64,000 nucleotides of DNA from an uncultured Clostridium sp. (GCA_900557195.1 USRT01000002.1:1-64000); one strand, 5' to 3'; shown: positions 1 through 10,186, counted from the first letter of the stretch. A program made the numbers and translations. The notes: generated by a model from the letters alone, not told the origin.

Positions 1-242
1 TCTTTCAATATTTTATTTTCAATTTACTTGTGACATATCTATTTTAAACCTATATTACATAAAATTCGATTAATTTTTTTTATTATTTGCTATTATTTTA
101 AATTATGGCAAAGATTTAAATTGTTATAACAAACTTTAAATATAAAGTAAAACATAGCTTTATTTAATATTACCTCAAATAATCTTTCCATATTTCATTA
201 TACTTACATATAAATATTTTCTTAAAAACTCTTCTATAATAG

Positions 243-281
243 AAAAAGAGCCAGTTATTCAAATTAAATAACTGGTTCTTA
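243..281 (-). terminator. Rho-independent terminator of the 93-aa unknown gene
   Basis: On the minus strand AGAACCAGTTATT and AATAACTGGCTCT form a near-perfect stem followed by a T run. It lies just past the stop codon at 295. The first ~240 bases of the window are very AT-rich and hold nothing else I can recognise. Confidence 0.8.
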
Positions 282-294
282 TTTCTATCTGATG

Positions 295-576
295 TTACCT
301 TTTATATCTTTCCTCCATTTTCATTACATAGAATCTGACTTCTGGAGTGATATTTATTCTCTCATCAGTATAATTTGCAATATACCTCTTGAAATTTTTT
401 TCTAAAGTTTTCTCTTCTGAATCGAAAATATCTCCTGGTTGAAATACATGCAATACAGACTTCTTTCCTGCTTCTTTTTTAGTTATTACAAATTTTCCAT
501 CCATCCGCATGCTTACAAGCACACCTTCATCAATGTCATTTACAACTGTGAGTCCCCAGTACTTTCTCCTTGCCAT
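295..576 (-). CDS. Hypothetical protein, 93 aa, foreign-looking
   Basis: I do not recognise the family. The protein is small, soluble and basic, starts MARRKYWG and ends KMEERYKR, with no membrane segment. The start is the ATG at 576 because AGGAGG lies 8 bases before it; a GTG at 585 overlaps that ribosome binding site and is rejected. It is a single-gene unit with its own terminator. Oddity: it carries an in-frame CGG arginine codon (ATG CGG ATG, CCG at 505-507 on the plus strand). Native-looking genes here never do that, and codons such as GTG, CTT and AGC add to the impression of recent acquisition. Confidence 0.65.
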   Translation of the reverse strand: MARRKYWGLTVVNDIDEGVLVSMRMDGKFVITKKEAGKKSVLHVFQPGDIFDSEEKTLEKNFKRYIANYTDERINITPEVRFYVMKMEERYKR

Positions 577-638
577 AAAAGGCACCTCCTAAAAAAAATA
601 TAATCATATTGTAACATAATATGTTATATCTTTCAATA

Positions 639-673
639 AAAAAAGAACAGATCAATTTATCTTACTGTTCTTA
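639..673 (-). terminator. Terminator after the YjdF-like gene
   Basis: On the minus strand AAGAACAG and CTGTTCTT enclose a ~16 base loop and are followed by TTTTTTT, just downstream of the stop at 682. Confidence 0.8.
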
Positions 674-681
674 CATAATAA

Positions 682-1390
682 CTATTTCTCTTTTTTCACA
701 TTTCTAAACCATGTTCTAAAATAATCCTTTAGTAATACATCATTCTTTTTTTGTATATAAAAATATCCTATAATTGATGTAATTAATGCTCCTAAAGCAT
801 CTACAAATAAGTCTGACATAGTATCTATTAATCCATCTTGCCCTAGTTCTGGAAATCTAAACTTTTGCATGTTGGTACCTAATATTCTATCTGCTCCATA
901 TTCAAAAAACTCCCAAAACACTCCCATAGTAACTGCAAAACAAAACGCAAACATCACTACAAAGAAAGGACTTAAATTTATACTATTGCTATAACTTTTA
1001 TTAAGTAAATAAACAAACATAAATCCTATTATTCCTAAAATTACACCTGATGTTGTATGAAGCATTGTATCCCACCATGGTATTTTATTATAAAAATCTT
1101 TTATTTCGCCGAAGATATTGTGCTCCAAAAATAAATAATGTTATAACAATTTGCATACTTCCTGGCAAATAAACTCCAAATTTCTTTTCAAGCAAACTCG
1201 GATAAAAAGTCATAGCAATTGTTAATACAGCAATAAATAACTGACTGTAGTCTTTTACAAAAATTCCTCTTAGAATAATTAAAAACAGTAATAATCTTAC
1301 GATATTAGTAATAATCATATTTACTTTTTTATTCTTTTTTTCTCTTTGCTCATTTGTAATTTTTTTTGATTCTAACTTTATTATAATCAC
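682..1390 (-). CDS. YjdF/DUF2238-like membrane protein, read through a CGG +1 shift
   Basis: Several membrane helices with the family pattern D..LH..SG in the middle, then EFFEYGAD and D.LVDALGA, resembling the DUF2238 (YjdF) integral membrane proteins, whose function is unknown. The gene is in two frames. The first 93 codons run from 1390 to ...FIFGAQYL, then CTT-C-GGC (CCG at 1109-1111), then GEIKDFYNKIPWWD to the stop at 682. Dropping the C gives one continuous 235-residue protein. In the zero frame CGG leads to a stop eight codons on. The start is uncertain: a GTG at 1390 lies 4 bases after the rqcP stop, and an ATG lies 24 codons further in. Probably co-transcribed with rqcP. Confidence 0.75.
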
Positions 1391-1394
1391 GCCC

Positions 1395-1631
1395 TTACAA
1401 TACTTTTATTAGTTCTCCCATATCTTTTCCTTGAACAGTAGGTATTTTTATAATTTCAAATTTAGAAACTTTATCTCCAAATTTAATTTCGACTGTATCT
1501 CCTAGTTTTACTTCATAACTTGGTTTTACTTGTTTTCCATTAACAAAAACTCTTCCACTATCTGCTGCTTCATTTGCAACAGTTCTTCTTTTTATAACTC
1601 TAGAAATTTTTAAAAATTTATCTAATCTCAT
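1395..1631 (-). CDS. rqcP: RNA-binding S4-domain protein RqcP (YabO)
   Basis: 78 residues that are almost all S4 domain, starting MRLDKFLKISRVIKRRT with VFVNGKQVKPSYEVKLGD in the middle. This matches RqcP/YabO in length and sequence. In Bacillus, RqcP binds stalled 50S subunits and works with RqcH to add poly-alanine tails to blocked nascent chains. AGGAG lies 5 bases before the ATG. It precedes the YjdF-like gene by 4 bases. A ribosome rescue factor is of interest in a genome whose genes seem to need frequent frameshifting, but no direct link can be seen. Confidence 0.9.
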   Translation of the reverse strand: MRLDKFLKISRVIKRRTVANEAADSGRVFVNGKQVKPSYEVKLGDTVEIKFGDKVSKFEIIKIPTVQGKDMGELIKVL

Positions 1632-1844
1632 AATTACTCCTTTTTTTAATTTTATATATCATATTTATCTTTTTTAGTAAATAGATATTTTTACTTTTTT
1701 ATTATAAATTTCGTTATTGTTATTTTGAATAATTTTGGCAAAATTATTCAAAATTATATATCAATTTATATATTATATAAAGATAAATTGGATTAATTTA
1801 TCTTTATTTGTAAAACCATAGCATATTATGTTATACGAATTAGT

Positions 1845-1873
1845 TTTACATTTATTTCCACTGGCTGTATAAT
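1845..1873 (+). promoter_or_regulatory. Sigma-A-type promoter
   Basis: TTTACA, exactly 17 bases, TATAAT, placed 34 bases before the small plus-strand gene at 1907. Confidence 0.75.
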
Positions 1874-1906
1874 CGAAATATTACTAAGTAAGGGAGGTTA
1901 TGTCCA

Positions 1907-2080
1907 ATGGAGCAGATACTCGAAAGAGTAAAAGATGAAGTCTGTGGCAACTACATTGTTGTTACAAATCCATCTGAAGACTCCCAAAAGATTTCTTCGG
2001 AAGACCTTTTGGAAATCTTCACTCATTTGCTGGATCATACGTTTATCTATTGCAACGGATGCATTTACATTCAGATGTAA
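1907..2080 (+). CDS. Small hypothetical protein, 57 aa, plus-strand island
   Basis: Begins MEQILERVKDEVCGNY and ends YCNGCIYIQM. Support comes from a full promoter upstream, GGGAGG 9 bases before the ATG and a strong terminator after it. No known family. It has three cysteines, two of them in CNGC near the end. It is an isolated gene pointing against its neighbours, with more C- and G-ending codons (GTC, GGC, AAC, TAC, CTC, ACG) than flanking genes, so it is probably acquired. CGG appears only out of frame (TCG GAA, AAC GGA). Confidence 0.65.
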   Translation: MEQILERVKDEVCGNYIVVTNPSEDSQKISSEDLLEIFTHLLDHTFIYCNGCIYIQM

Positions 2081-2136
2081 CAAGTGTTTATGCATCACAC
2101 CTCAAAAATGACAGTCTTGACTAGGACGCAAAAGTA

Positions 2137-2176
2137 AAAGACAGAACACTCTTTTAAAAGAGTATTCTGTCTTTTT
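2137..2176. terminator. Bidirectional terminator
   Basis: GACAGAACACTCTTTT pairs with AAAAGAGTATTCTGTC (one mismatch) with T runs on both sides. It can end the plus-strand 57-aa gene and the converging addA transcript. Confidence 0.8.
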
Positions 2177-2264
2177 ATTACAAAAAAGTTATCATCGTAA
2201 ATAATAATTTGCAAAGAAAATTGCAATTTTACTTTTTTTGCCTATTCTTTTACTTAACATATTT

Positions 2265-5200
2265 TTATATTTCTATACATTTATTTAAAGTCACTGAATA
2301 TATATATGTATGTGCAACCTTTTTATTTAAGCTTTGTTCTAAAGCATTTCTATATATTTCTAATTGTTTATTATATTTTTTTATTAAAGAATCTTCTTCT
2401 CCACTTTTTATATAATCTGTCTTAAAGTCGACTAAAATCAATTCATCATTACTATTAATATAATAAAGATCAATAATTCCCTGTACTAATATATCTTCAC
2501 TTGTATCTAAGTTAAATATATCTTTTGATGAAATATTTATATAAAAAGGTTTTTCTTTGCAAATTTCCTTTGCTAATCTTAATTCATTCCATAAATCAGA
2601 TTTTGTATATTCATATAATTTATTTATATTAATTACATCTTTCTGATTTTTTGTTATTATATCTTTTTTATATAATTCATTTACCATATCTTCTATTTTA
2701 TAAATATCATAATTTTCTTTTTCATTCATCTTTTGAATACACAAATGCATTAAAGTTCCCTTCTCTGCACTTGTTATCTTTTCTTTATCATCAATAAATT
2801 TAGGTTTACTTGTTAATATTTTATATTCTTTAATATTTTCTATTTCTTCTTTTTCCTCTAAACTCATAATATTTTCATTTTCTATCTCTTTTATTTTTGT
2901 AACAGATGTTTTGGTAGGTATTAATATTGAATTACTATATTTGTATTGCCATTTTATTTTATTAATTACCTCATCATTTTCATTATATATGCTATCTGAT
3001 TTTTCTTTAACTTTATTAATAAAATCTTCTTGCTCTCTTTTGTTTTTCTGTTCATTTTTATTAGTGTTTTTTAATATTTCGTCTTTTTTATGTGTCTTTA
3101 CACAAAATACATCTTTTATCTTATCCTTATTTTTTAAATATACTAATTCTAACCAATCTAAATAAGTTTTATACTTTTTAATTAATAACGAATTAACTTT
3201 CGAGGTATCACTATCATTAGAATATAAATCTAATAAATTCTCTTTTTCTTTTAAAGATTTTTCTGCATCCTTTTTTATTCCTGTTATTATTAGCTTTTCT
3301 TTTGCTCTTGTAAGTGCAACATACAAAATTCTCATTTCTTCAGATAAAGTTTCTATATATGCATTAATTCTAATAGCCTCTTTTGCTAAAGTATTATATT
3401 CTATTCTACTTTCGAAATCTATGTATTTAGGACCAAATCCTATGTCTTGATGCATTAATATAGTATCATTTAAATCTTGCAAGTTAAATCCTTTTCCTGT
3501 ACCTGCTAAAATAACAACAGGAAACTCTAGACCTTTACTTTTATGAATGCTCATAATTCTAACTACATCTTCATTTTCTCCAATTAGCTTAGCAGAAGAC
3601 ATATCTCCACTTGTTTTTCTTAATTTATCTATAAAATTTATAAAATTAAATAATCCTTTAAAGCTTGCTTTTTCATATTGCTTTGCTCTTTCAAATAACA
3701 TTTTTAAATTAGCTTGTCTTAAAGAACCATTTGACATTAATCCGAACATAATTATAGAAATTGGTTTCAATATAAATGTTCCAAATCAGTTCATCTAGTG
3801 GTTTTTCGTTTACTTGTTTTTGCCAGGATTTTAGCTGTGATAAAAAGTTTTGGATTTTATTACTTAAGTTTTCTTCACATTGTATTTGTGCTGCCTGAAA
3901 AGCTTCATAAAAGTTTGATTCTTTATTACATAATCTAATTTTCACTAGTTCATCATCTGAAAATCCTCCAATACTAGACCTAAGTACACTTACAAATGGT
4001 ATATCTTGCATAGGATTATCTACTATTTTTAATACACATAAAATAGTTTGAATCTCTATACTATCTAAGAATTCAGATGAAGTATCACTAAACACTGGTA
4101 TATCTAATTCAGTTAACTCCTTTTCATATATAGGAGCAAGAGTAGATGTAGCTCTTAATAAAATTACTATATCTTTATATGTAATTTTTCTATATCCTAT
4201 TTTTTTATCATATACTAAATAACCACTATTTAATAACTCTTTTATCTTTCTAGATACTAATTTTGCTTCAATAACACTATTTTCTATAATTTCTTCTGTT
4301 TCTTCTTGTTTAGTATTTTCATCTTTACTTTCATCATCATATTCATTTCTGTTTTTATTATAATTTTGGCTATCTTTTTCATTTTTTTCTTCACTATTAG
4401 ATTTATAAATTTCGATTTCTTCGTTTTCTTTCATATCAATAATATGTAGTTCTGTAATACCTGCATATTCAGAATTTAAATCTTCAGGATCTTCATAATT
4501 TGCTCCTAAATTTAAATATTCTTCTTCATTATATAATATATCTCCCGCTTCTTTACTCATAATATTATCAAAAACTAAGTTTGTAAAATCCAGTATATTT
4601 TTTCTGCTTCTAAAATTCTTAAATAGTTTTATTTTCAAGTCTTTTCCTGTTTCTTTATTCATACTGTAATTTTCATATTTATCTAAAAAAAGCTCTGGTC
4701 TTGCTTGTCTAAATTTATATATACTTTGTTTAACATCACCAACCATAAATATGTTATTTCCTCTAGAAATGCTAGATAAAATATATTCTTGAACCAGATT
4801 ACTATCTTGATATTCATCTATAGCTATTTCTTCAAATTTTTCTTTATATTCATTTGCTATATCTGTACTAATGATTTTTCCGTTTTTATCTTTTTTCACA
4901 AGTAATTTAAGTGCAAAATGCTCTATATCATTAAAATCGATAACATTTTTCTCTTTTTTTCTAACTTTAAATCTATCACTAAATTCTATTATTAGATTTT
5001 TTAATTTGTAAAAAATGCTATACATTTCTGTAATATCCGTATTTGCTGTTTCTGAATTATATATTAATACTTTATTAATACTTGCTGATATTTTTTTCTT
5101 TACATCATCTCTTATTTTTTTAGCTTCATCTTTGATTGATAGAGTTATTTTTCTATCTACTGGCCACTTTTCAAAATCTATTTTGCTAAAATTATATGCA

Positions 5201-6010
5201 TTATCCCAAGAATTTAAGTTTTTATATAATGACTTTATATTAGTTATATCTGATTCAATTACTTTTATATATTTTTCTAGCTCATCAAATCTTCTCATAT
5301 TTAATAATAAATTCTCTAATTTTATAATAGAATCTTCTAAATCTTCTGAAAGATTTTTTAGTAAAATTTTTCCCCATACAGTTTTAGAAAAATCTTGTTT
5401 TTTATCACTAATATTAAACATTTCCACTTTATCATTTAGCCATTCATTTGGAAATGGACTACTTTGAATAAATTTATATATATTCATAACTAACTGTTTT
5501 AGAGATTCATCATCTCTATAATTTGTATATGTGTTTATCAAATCTATAAAATCTTTATCATTATTTAAATACTTTTCTTCAAATAATTCTTCGATTACAT
5601 CTTGTTTTAATAGTTCTATTTCACCTGAATCTCCTACTCTAAAATTAGCTGATATATCTAATTCATAAAAATGATTACGTATTACATCTAAACAAAACGA
5701 ATGTATTGTACAAATACTTGCCTTATTTAACAAAATAATTTGTTTTTGCAAAATCTCGTCTTCTGGATTTTCTTCTATTTGTTTATATATAGCATCTAAG
5801 ATTCTTTCTCTCATCTCACTTGCAGCTGCATTTGTAAAAGTAACAATCAGAATTTTATCAATATCTATTTTATCTTTAATTACTTTATTAATCATTCTTT
5901 CAACAAGCACCGCTGTCTTTCCACTTCCGTGCAGCAGCAGCTACTAATATATTAGAATCTTTTTCTTCTATTGCTTGCATCTGCTCTTTAGTCCATTGTA
6001 CTTTACTCAT
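2265..6010 (-). CDS. addA: AddA/RexA helicase-nuclease subunit, two CGG +1 shifts
   Basis: Subunit A of the AddAB double-strand-break repair helicase-nuclease. Restored length is 1247 residues, normal for the family. Order: Q-motif WTKEQMQAI, Walker A AAAAGSGKT (residues 24-32), Walker B IDEYQDSN, further UvrD-type helicase motifs, and a C-terminal PD-(D/E)xK nuclease with GIIDLYY and LVDFKTDY. The reading frame shifts at GCA-C-GGA (CCG at 5927-5929, the Walker A glycine 28) and at GTT-C-GGA (3742-3744, between NFYNYV and GLMSNGSLRQANL). Unshifted translation would stop after 36 residues. The true start is the ATG at 6010, with GGAGG 6 bases before it. addB is not in the window. Confidence 0.9.
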
Positions 6011-6025
6011 TTTTTCCTCCATTTT

Positions 6026-6056
6026 TTGCCAAAAGGGACGGGGTATTTTGACAATT
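6026..6056. repeat. REP-like sequence R1 beside the transposase gene
   Basis: TTGCCAAAAGGGACGGGG followed by TATTTTGACAA, an imperfect palindrome. It is the same unit as the copies at 6859 (inverted) and 58590, and lies just after the end of the RAYT gene. Confidence 0.75.
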
Positions 6057-6075
6057 TTTTATAATAATTTTCATA

Positions 6076-6774
6076 TCAGTCTTTATCTATTAACTTTCTA
6101 ATTGTCTCCCTGCTTATAAATAACAATTCTTCCATCTTTCTTGAAGATATTCTATAATTTTTATGTAATATATTAACAATTTCTTTTAACTTTTCTTTAT
6201 CCTTTATTAATTTGTCTTTATTTATATTATTTGTATACAAGAATTCATTAATCACTTCATTATAAATACTATCTTTCTCTTCTTCAGTATCAATAAAACT
6301 ATTGTATTTCACTTCTGAACATATATATAATTTATATTTAAACTGTTTATAATTAGAATAATTATATTGCTCCATCCTATCACATATTCTTGCTTTTACT
6401 GGATTTTCAAAAATATATCTTATACAGTTATATAAATGTATCTCATTTACAATAGCTTCACTTTTGTATCTGTCTCTAAATACATATCCCACTCTTTTAT
6501 ACAATCTATTATAAAACGCAGCATATGTAGTATTTAATTTATGCATATAAGAACTCATATCTTTTATTGAATTACATTTTATTAATAGATGTGAATGGTT
6601 ATCCATTATTGCATAGGCTATTATAGAAATATTACATTCTTCTTTTAATTGATACATAAGCTTTATATATTTCTTTTTCTCAAGACTTTTTTCAAATATA
6701 TAACTCTTATTAATTCCTTGTGTCATTACATGAAAAAAATTTGTTTTCATATAATTTCTTGGTATTCTAGGCAT
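6076..6774 (-). CDS. REP-associated tyrosine transposase (RAYT, TnpA_REP)
   Basis: 232 residues of the Y1 HUH transposase superfamily. Features: FFHVMTQGINK near the start, the HUH pair in DNHSHLL (His60, Ser61, His62), a candidate catalytic tyrosine in TTYAAFYNRLY (Tyr84 or Tyr88), the RAYT-typical GYVFRDRYKSEAI, and a C-terminal helix-turn-helix-like part (SSRKMEELLFISRETIRKL). Such enzymes nick single-stranded REP hairpins and are usually single-copy and domesticated. Flanking REP-like copies in inverted orientation (6026, 6859) and a distant one at 58590 support this. The HUH pair is intact, so it may be active. Confidence 0.85.
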   Translation of the reverse strand: MPRIPRNYMKTNFFHVMTQGINKSYIFEKSLEKKKYIKLMYQLKEECNISIIAYAIMDNHSHLLIKCNSIKDMSSYMHKLNTTYAAFYNRLYKRVGYVFRDRYKSEAIVNEIHLYNCIRYIFENPVKARICDRMEQYNYSNYKQFKYKLYICSEVKYNSFIDTEEEKDSIYNEVINEFLYTNNINKDKLIKDKEKLKEIVNILHKNYRISSRKMEELLFISRETIRKLIDKD

Positions 6775-6858
6775 TATGTTCTTCCACCTTCGTTAATAAA
6801 TTTGCCCCCTCTTATAATATCATTATATTTATATTTTTTAAATAGTCAAATAAAAAAA

Positions 6859-6886
6859 TTGCCAAAATGCTCCGTCCCTTTTGGCA
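6859..6886. repeat. REP-like sequence R2, inverted relative to R1
   Basis: TTGCCAAAATGC then TCCGTCCCTTTTGGCA; its reverse complement matches R1. It lies upstream of the RAYT start. A degenerate relative (ATTGCCAAAACTCCC then TTTTGACAATTT) follows at 6922-6963. Confidence 0.7.
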
Positions 6887-6967
6887 CTTTTTGGCATATA
6901 TTTTTAATATTTAAGCTAAAAATTGCCAAAACTCCCATTTATTTTGGAAATTTTGACAATTTACAAT

Positions 6968-7807
6968 TTATTTTATATACATATTAGGATCAATTTGAAC
7001 ATTATCTTTTAAAATTTCAAAATGCAAATGTGATTCATCTGAAATTTCAAATGTTGCAGTATTTCCTACTGTTCCTATAGTTTGTCCTTTTTTTACACTT
7101 TCACCTGCAGTTACAAATTCTGCTGTTAACAAATTAGAGTATACAGTACTAAATCCATTATTATGCTCTATTACTACTGTTAATCCATATCTTGGATCAT
7201 TCTTTATAGACTTTACAGTTCCCTCTTCTGATGCTTTTACAATAGTAGTTTTATTAGCTTTTATATCAATTCCTGCATGTGTTATCCATTCTTTTAATGT
7301 ATCTGAATATACAAGTTTATCTTTTGCATATTCTTTTATAACTTCACCTTCTACAGGCATCCCAAAAACTGGATCTGCTTTTTTTGTCTCTTGCTTAGTC
7401 TTTTCTTCTTCATTTGCTTTTTCTTTAGTTTTATTAGCTACATCTTTAGAATTGTTTGTTTTAGTAGTAGTTTGTTCCTTTATTTGTTGTACTTCATTTT
7501 TTTTGCTATTATTTTCTTTTTCTGTATCTACTACTAATGTATTTGATTCTTCCTTTACTTCATTAACAGTTTTTCCAATTTGACTACTTGCTTGTTCAGA
7601 AGTTCTTCCTCCTCCTTCTACAAGACTTGTTATATCACTAGAATTTAAATCTGCAATTTTAGAGCTTTCTGCATTTTTATTTCCATAAACAAAAATTCCA
7701 ATTGCAAATATAATTACTATTAATGAAATAATTCCTGCAGATGTATATAAAGTTTTACTCATGTTTGCTTTTTGTATATTTCTCTTTCTCTGTATATCTT
7801 TTCTCAT
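6968..7807 (-). CDS. spoIIQ: SpoIIQ-like M23 (LytM) forespore membrane protein
   Basis: 279 residues: short cytoplasmic start, one membrane helix at about 19-43, a Lys/Glu-rich linker, then a LytM domain from about 150. Zinc ligands are present in THAGID and HLHFE, so the site looks intact, as in clostridial SpoIIQ and unlike the degenerate Bacillus protein. In spore formers SpoIIQ is made in the forespore, binds SpoIIIAH across the engulfment septum and helps build the feeding channel. Its place directly after spoIID and sigF supports the assignment over a generic M23 peptidase. Confidence 0.85.
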   Translation of the reverse strand: MRKDIQRKRNIQKANMSKTLYTSAGIISLIVIIFAIGIFVYGNKNAESSKIADLNSSDITSLVEGGGRTSEQASSQIGKTVNEVKEESNTLVVDTEKENNSKKNEVQQIKEQTTTKTNNSKDVANKTKEKANEEEKTKQETKKADPVFGMPVEGEVIKEYAKDKLVYSDTLKEWITHAGIDIKANKTTIVKASEEGTVKSIKNDPRYGLTVVIEHNNGFSTVYSNLLTAEFVTAGESVKKGQTIGTVGNTATFEISDESHLHFEILKDNVQIDPNMYIK

Positions 7808-7927
7808 AAAATAAATTCCTCCTTAATTTTTCTTTAGTATAATTATTTCCTTATAAGAGAAATTTATACAAATACTATAAAAAAAGTTATTATTAATTGT
7901 ACATATATAAAATTAATATTAATAATA

Positions 7928-8948
7928 TTATAAGTCTACTACAGAAACACCTGTATAAAAATGTATAATAATCTCTTCACAAGTTTTTCCCTGTTTTGCT
8001 AAACTATCTGCACCTGTTTGACTCATTCCTACACCATGACCGTATCCGGGTTACAGAAAATTTAATATTATTATCTTCAATATTCACTTCAAAATTTGCA
8101 GATTTTAAAGTAAATATACTTCTTACTTCTACACCAGATAAATTTTTATTTCCTATTTTTATAGTTTTTACTCTTTTTCCTTCTGTATATTCCAAAATCT
8201 GTATTGCATTTTCTTCTTCAAAATTAATAGAAAAGTCTTCATATTTTTCTTTCATTTTATTTACTAACTCTTGTTTAGAAATACTAACTTCTGACTTATA
8301 TTGTGTATACGAATCTTCTCCTGATGTTTCAACAGTTTGAAGATATGGATATCCCGAGCCTCCCCATACATTAATTGGAGCTTCTGTACTTCCTCCACTA
8401 TTAGAATGAAAAAAAGCATTAATTGGTTCTCCATTATAAGTTATAATTTTACCTTTAGTTTCATTTACTGCTTGCACTATTTTATTCCAATTACTTTCTC
8501 TTTCTATTTCTTCCCATTTACTTAATCTATCTTCTTTTGAAATCCACGCTTGGCAACAACTTGAGTCATCACATATATCTGCCCCCTCATGTTTTCCGCC
8601 ATTATGTATTATCTTATAAATTGTATAAGTTCTTGCTACAATACTTTGAGCTTTTAGAGCTTCTTTTTCAAAGCTTGCTGGCATTTCAGCTGATACTACT
8701 CCATACAAATATTCATCTAAATTTATTTCTTCTATATTATTGGTTTTTGTATGTAGAACTTTTACAGTGTTATATTTTTTATAATCATATGAAGGTTCTT
8801 CTACTTTTTGTTTATTTTCTTCTTTGTTATCTATATGTTCTATAACACTTGATGTTTGTTTATCTTCTCCAAATTTTTTAGTAAATATTATTGGAATTAA
8901 AAACGAAATTAATATTAATAGCAAAATATAGATGGTCAACTTTCGCAT
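7928..8948 (-). CDS. spoIID: SpoIID peptidoglycan lytic transglycosylase, one CGG +1 shift
   Basis: One N-terminal membrane helix, then the SpoIID/LytB domain with DEYLYGVVSAEMPASF, the catalytic glutamate being in AEMP, and FHSNSGG. It thins septal peptidoglycan during engulfment. The frame breaks at ACC-C-GGA (CCG at 8046-8048). Skipping the C gives FSVTGYGHGVGMSQTGAD, the conserved C-terminal signature, and a proper end at 7928 (339 residues). Unshifted translation yields RIRSWCRNESNRCR and stops. The cluster order sigF-spoIID-spoIIQ fits an early sporulation block. Confidence 0.92.
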
Positions 8949-8959
8949 AATTCCTCCCT

Positions 8960-9684
8960 CTATATTGCAAGTTTAAGTTTCATTGAATTTAATACCTTTT
9001 TTTCTATCCTAGATACCTGTACCTGTGTAATTCCCAATACTTTAGCAACTTCGCTTTGAGTTTGTCCTTTATAATACCTTAATAAAATTAATTCTTTCTC
9101 TCTTTCTTCTAGATTATCAATTAATTGTTTTATACAAATTTTATCTACTATATTATTTGCCTCATTTGTATTACTACTTATTTTATCTATTATACTAATT
9201 CCTTCATCATCGCCTAAATAGGTTTTATCATAAATTGAATCTATTGGATTAAATGCATCTAATGCTGATGCTATCTCTTCTTTAGGTATTTTTAATATTT
9301 TGGAAATTTCTTCTACTTTTATTTCTTTTCCATTTTTTCTCATATATTCTTTTTGCAATTCTTTAATTTTTATTCCTAATTCTTTCATACTTCTACTTAC
9401 TTTTATTGGTCCATCATCTCTAATAAATCTTTTTATCTCTCCTAAAATATAAGGTACAGCATATGTAGAAAGCTTAACATCTAAATTTGTATCAAATCTT
9501 TTTATTGCTTTTATTAATCCGAAGTGACCCGAATTTGATATAAATCTTCTAATTCATAACCCCTTCCATTAAATCTTTTTACTATACTCCATACCAATCC
9601 TTTATTTTCTTCTACTAATTTAGACATAGCATCTTGATTTCCATTTTGAGCTTTAAATATGTTTTCCATACTATTATCGTACAT
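8960..9684 (-). CDS. sigF: Sporulation sigma factor SigF, two CGG +1 shifts 10 bases apart
   Basis: The forespore sigma factor of the spoIIA operon, 240 residues when restored. Region 2: GLVWSIVKRFNGRGYELEDL then YQIGSLGLIKAIKRFD; RFIRDDGPIKVSRSMKEL follows; region 4 has LRYYKGQTQSEVAKVLGITQVQVSRIEK. Start is the ATG at 9684, with GGCAGGAG just before it. The frame shifts at ATT-C-GGG (CCG 9529-9531) and CTT-C-GGA (9519-9521), both glycines of the region 2 signature GSLGL. Without shifting, translation ends six codons after the first site, so no functional sigma factor could be made. It follows spoIIAB by 16 bases. Confidence 0.93.
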
Positions 9685-9700
9685 ATTTTCTCCTGCCTTT

Positions 9701-10186
9701 CTATCTTCCTCCTAAATTAGCAAATTCCATATTTTCTATATTTTCTTCTACATCCTCCTTTTTTATGAACTTTTTCATAGTAACTTTTGTTCCAAGTCCG
9801 AAAACAGATTCAACTGAAACTTCATCCATAAAGCTTTCCATTATTGTAAATCCCATTCCAGATCTTTCTAAATTTGGTTTTGAAGTATATAATGGCTTTC
9901 TTGCCATTTCTACATTTTCAATTCCCTTTCCTGTATCTGAAATTTCTATTTCTATACAATTTGCAAATATCTTGCATATTATCTTTACCATTCCATTCAT
10001 ATTTTCATATCCATGAACAATACTATTAGTAACAGCTTCAGATACAGCAGTTTTTATATCTGCCATCTCTTCTATAGTTGGATCTAATTGTGAAGCAAAA
10101 GCTGCAACTGATATACGTGCAAATGCTTCATTATTAGATTTACTTAAAAATTCTAATTTCATTTCATTTTCATATAAACTTTTCAT
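9701..10186 (-). CDS. spoIIAB: Anti-sigma F factor SpoIIAB
   Basis: A GHKL-type serine kinase and anti-sigma factor: N-box EAVTNSIVHGY, ATP-lid motifs DTGKGIE and SGMGFTIME. It holds SigF inactive and phosphorylates SpoIIAA. AGGAG lies 6 bases before the ATG. The C-terminus (KKEDVEENIENMEFANLGGR) is a little longer than usual. Central gene of the spoIIA operon. Confidence 0.95.
   Translation of the reverse strand: MKSLYENEMKLEFLSKSNNEAFARISVAAFASQLDPTIEEMADIKTAVSEAVTNSIVHGYENMNGMVKIICKIFANCIEIEISDTGKGIENVEMARKPLYTSKPNLERSGMGFTIMESFMDEVSVESVFGLGTKVTMKKFIKKEDVEENIENMEFANLGGR

Noticed and set aside
577..585. GTG start of the 93-aa gene at 585
   Set aside because: It overlaps the AGGAGG ribosome binding site; the ATG at 576 has correct spacing.
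1898..2098. A 66-residue minus-strand reading frame
   Set aside because: It mirrors the 57-aa plus-strand gene, which has a promoter, ribosome binding site and terminator; the minus-strand frame has none.
2209..2415. Plus-strand hydrophobic reading frames opposite addA and many other minus-strand genes
   Set aside because: They are by-products of T-rich complementary strands (Phe/Leu/Ile/Ser-rich), lack ribosome binding sites and overlap clear genes.
9519..9531. Programmed -1 frameshifting or a slippery heptamer
   Set aside because: The required shift is always +1, and the preceding codons vary too widely for P-site re-pairing to be the rule.
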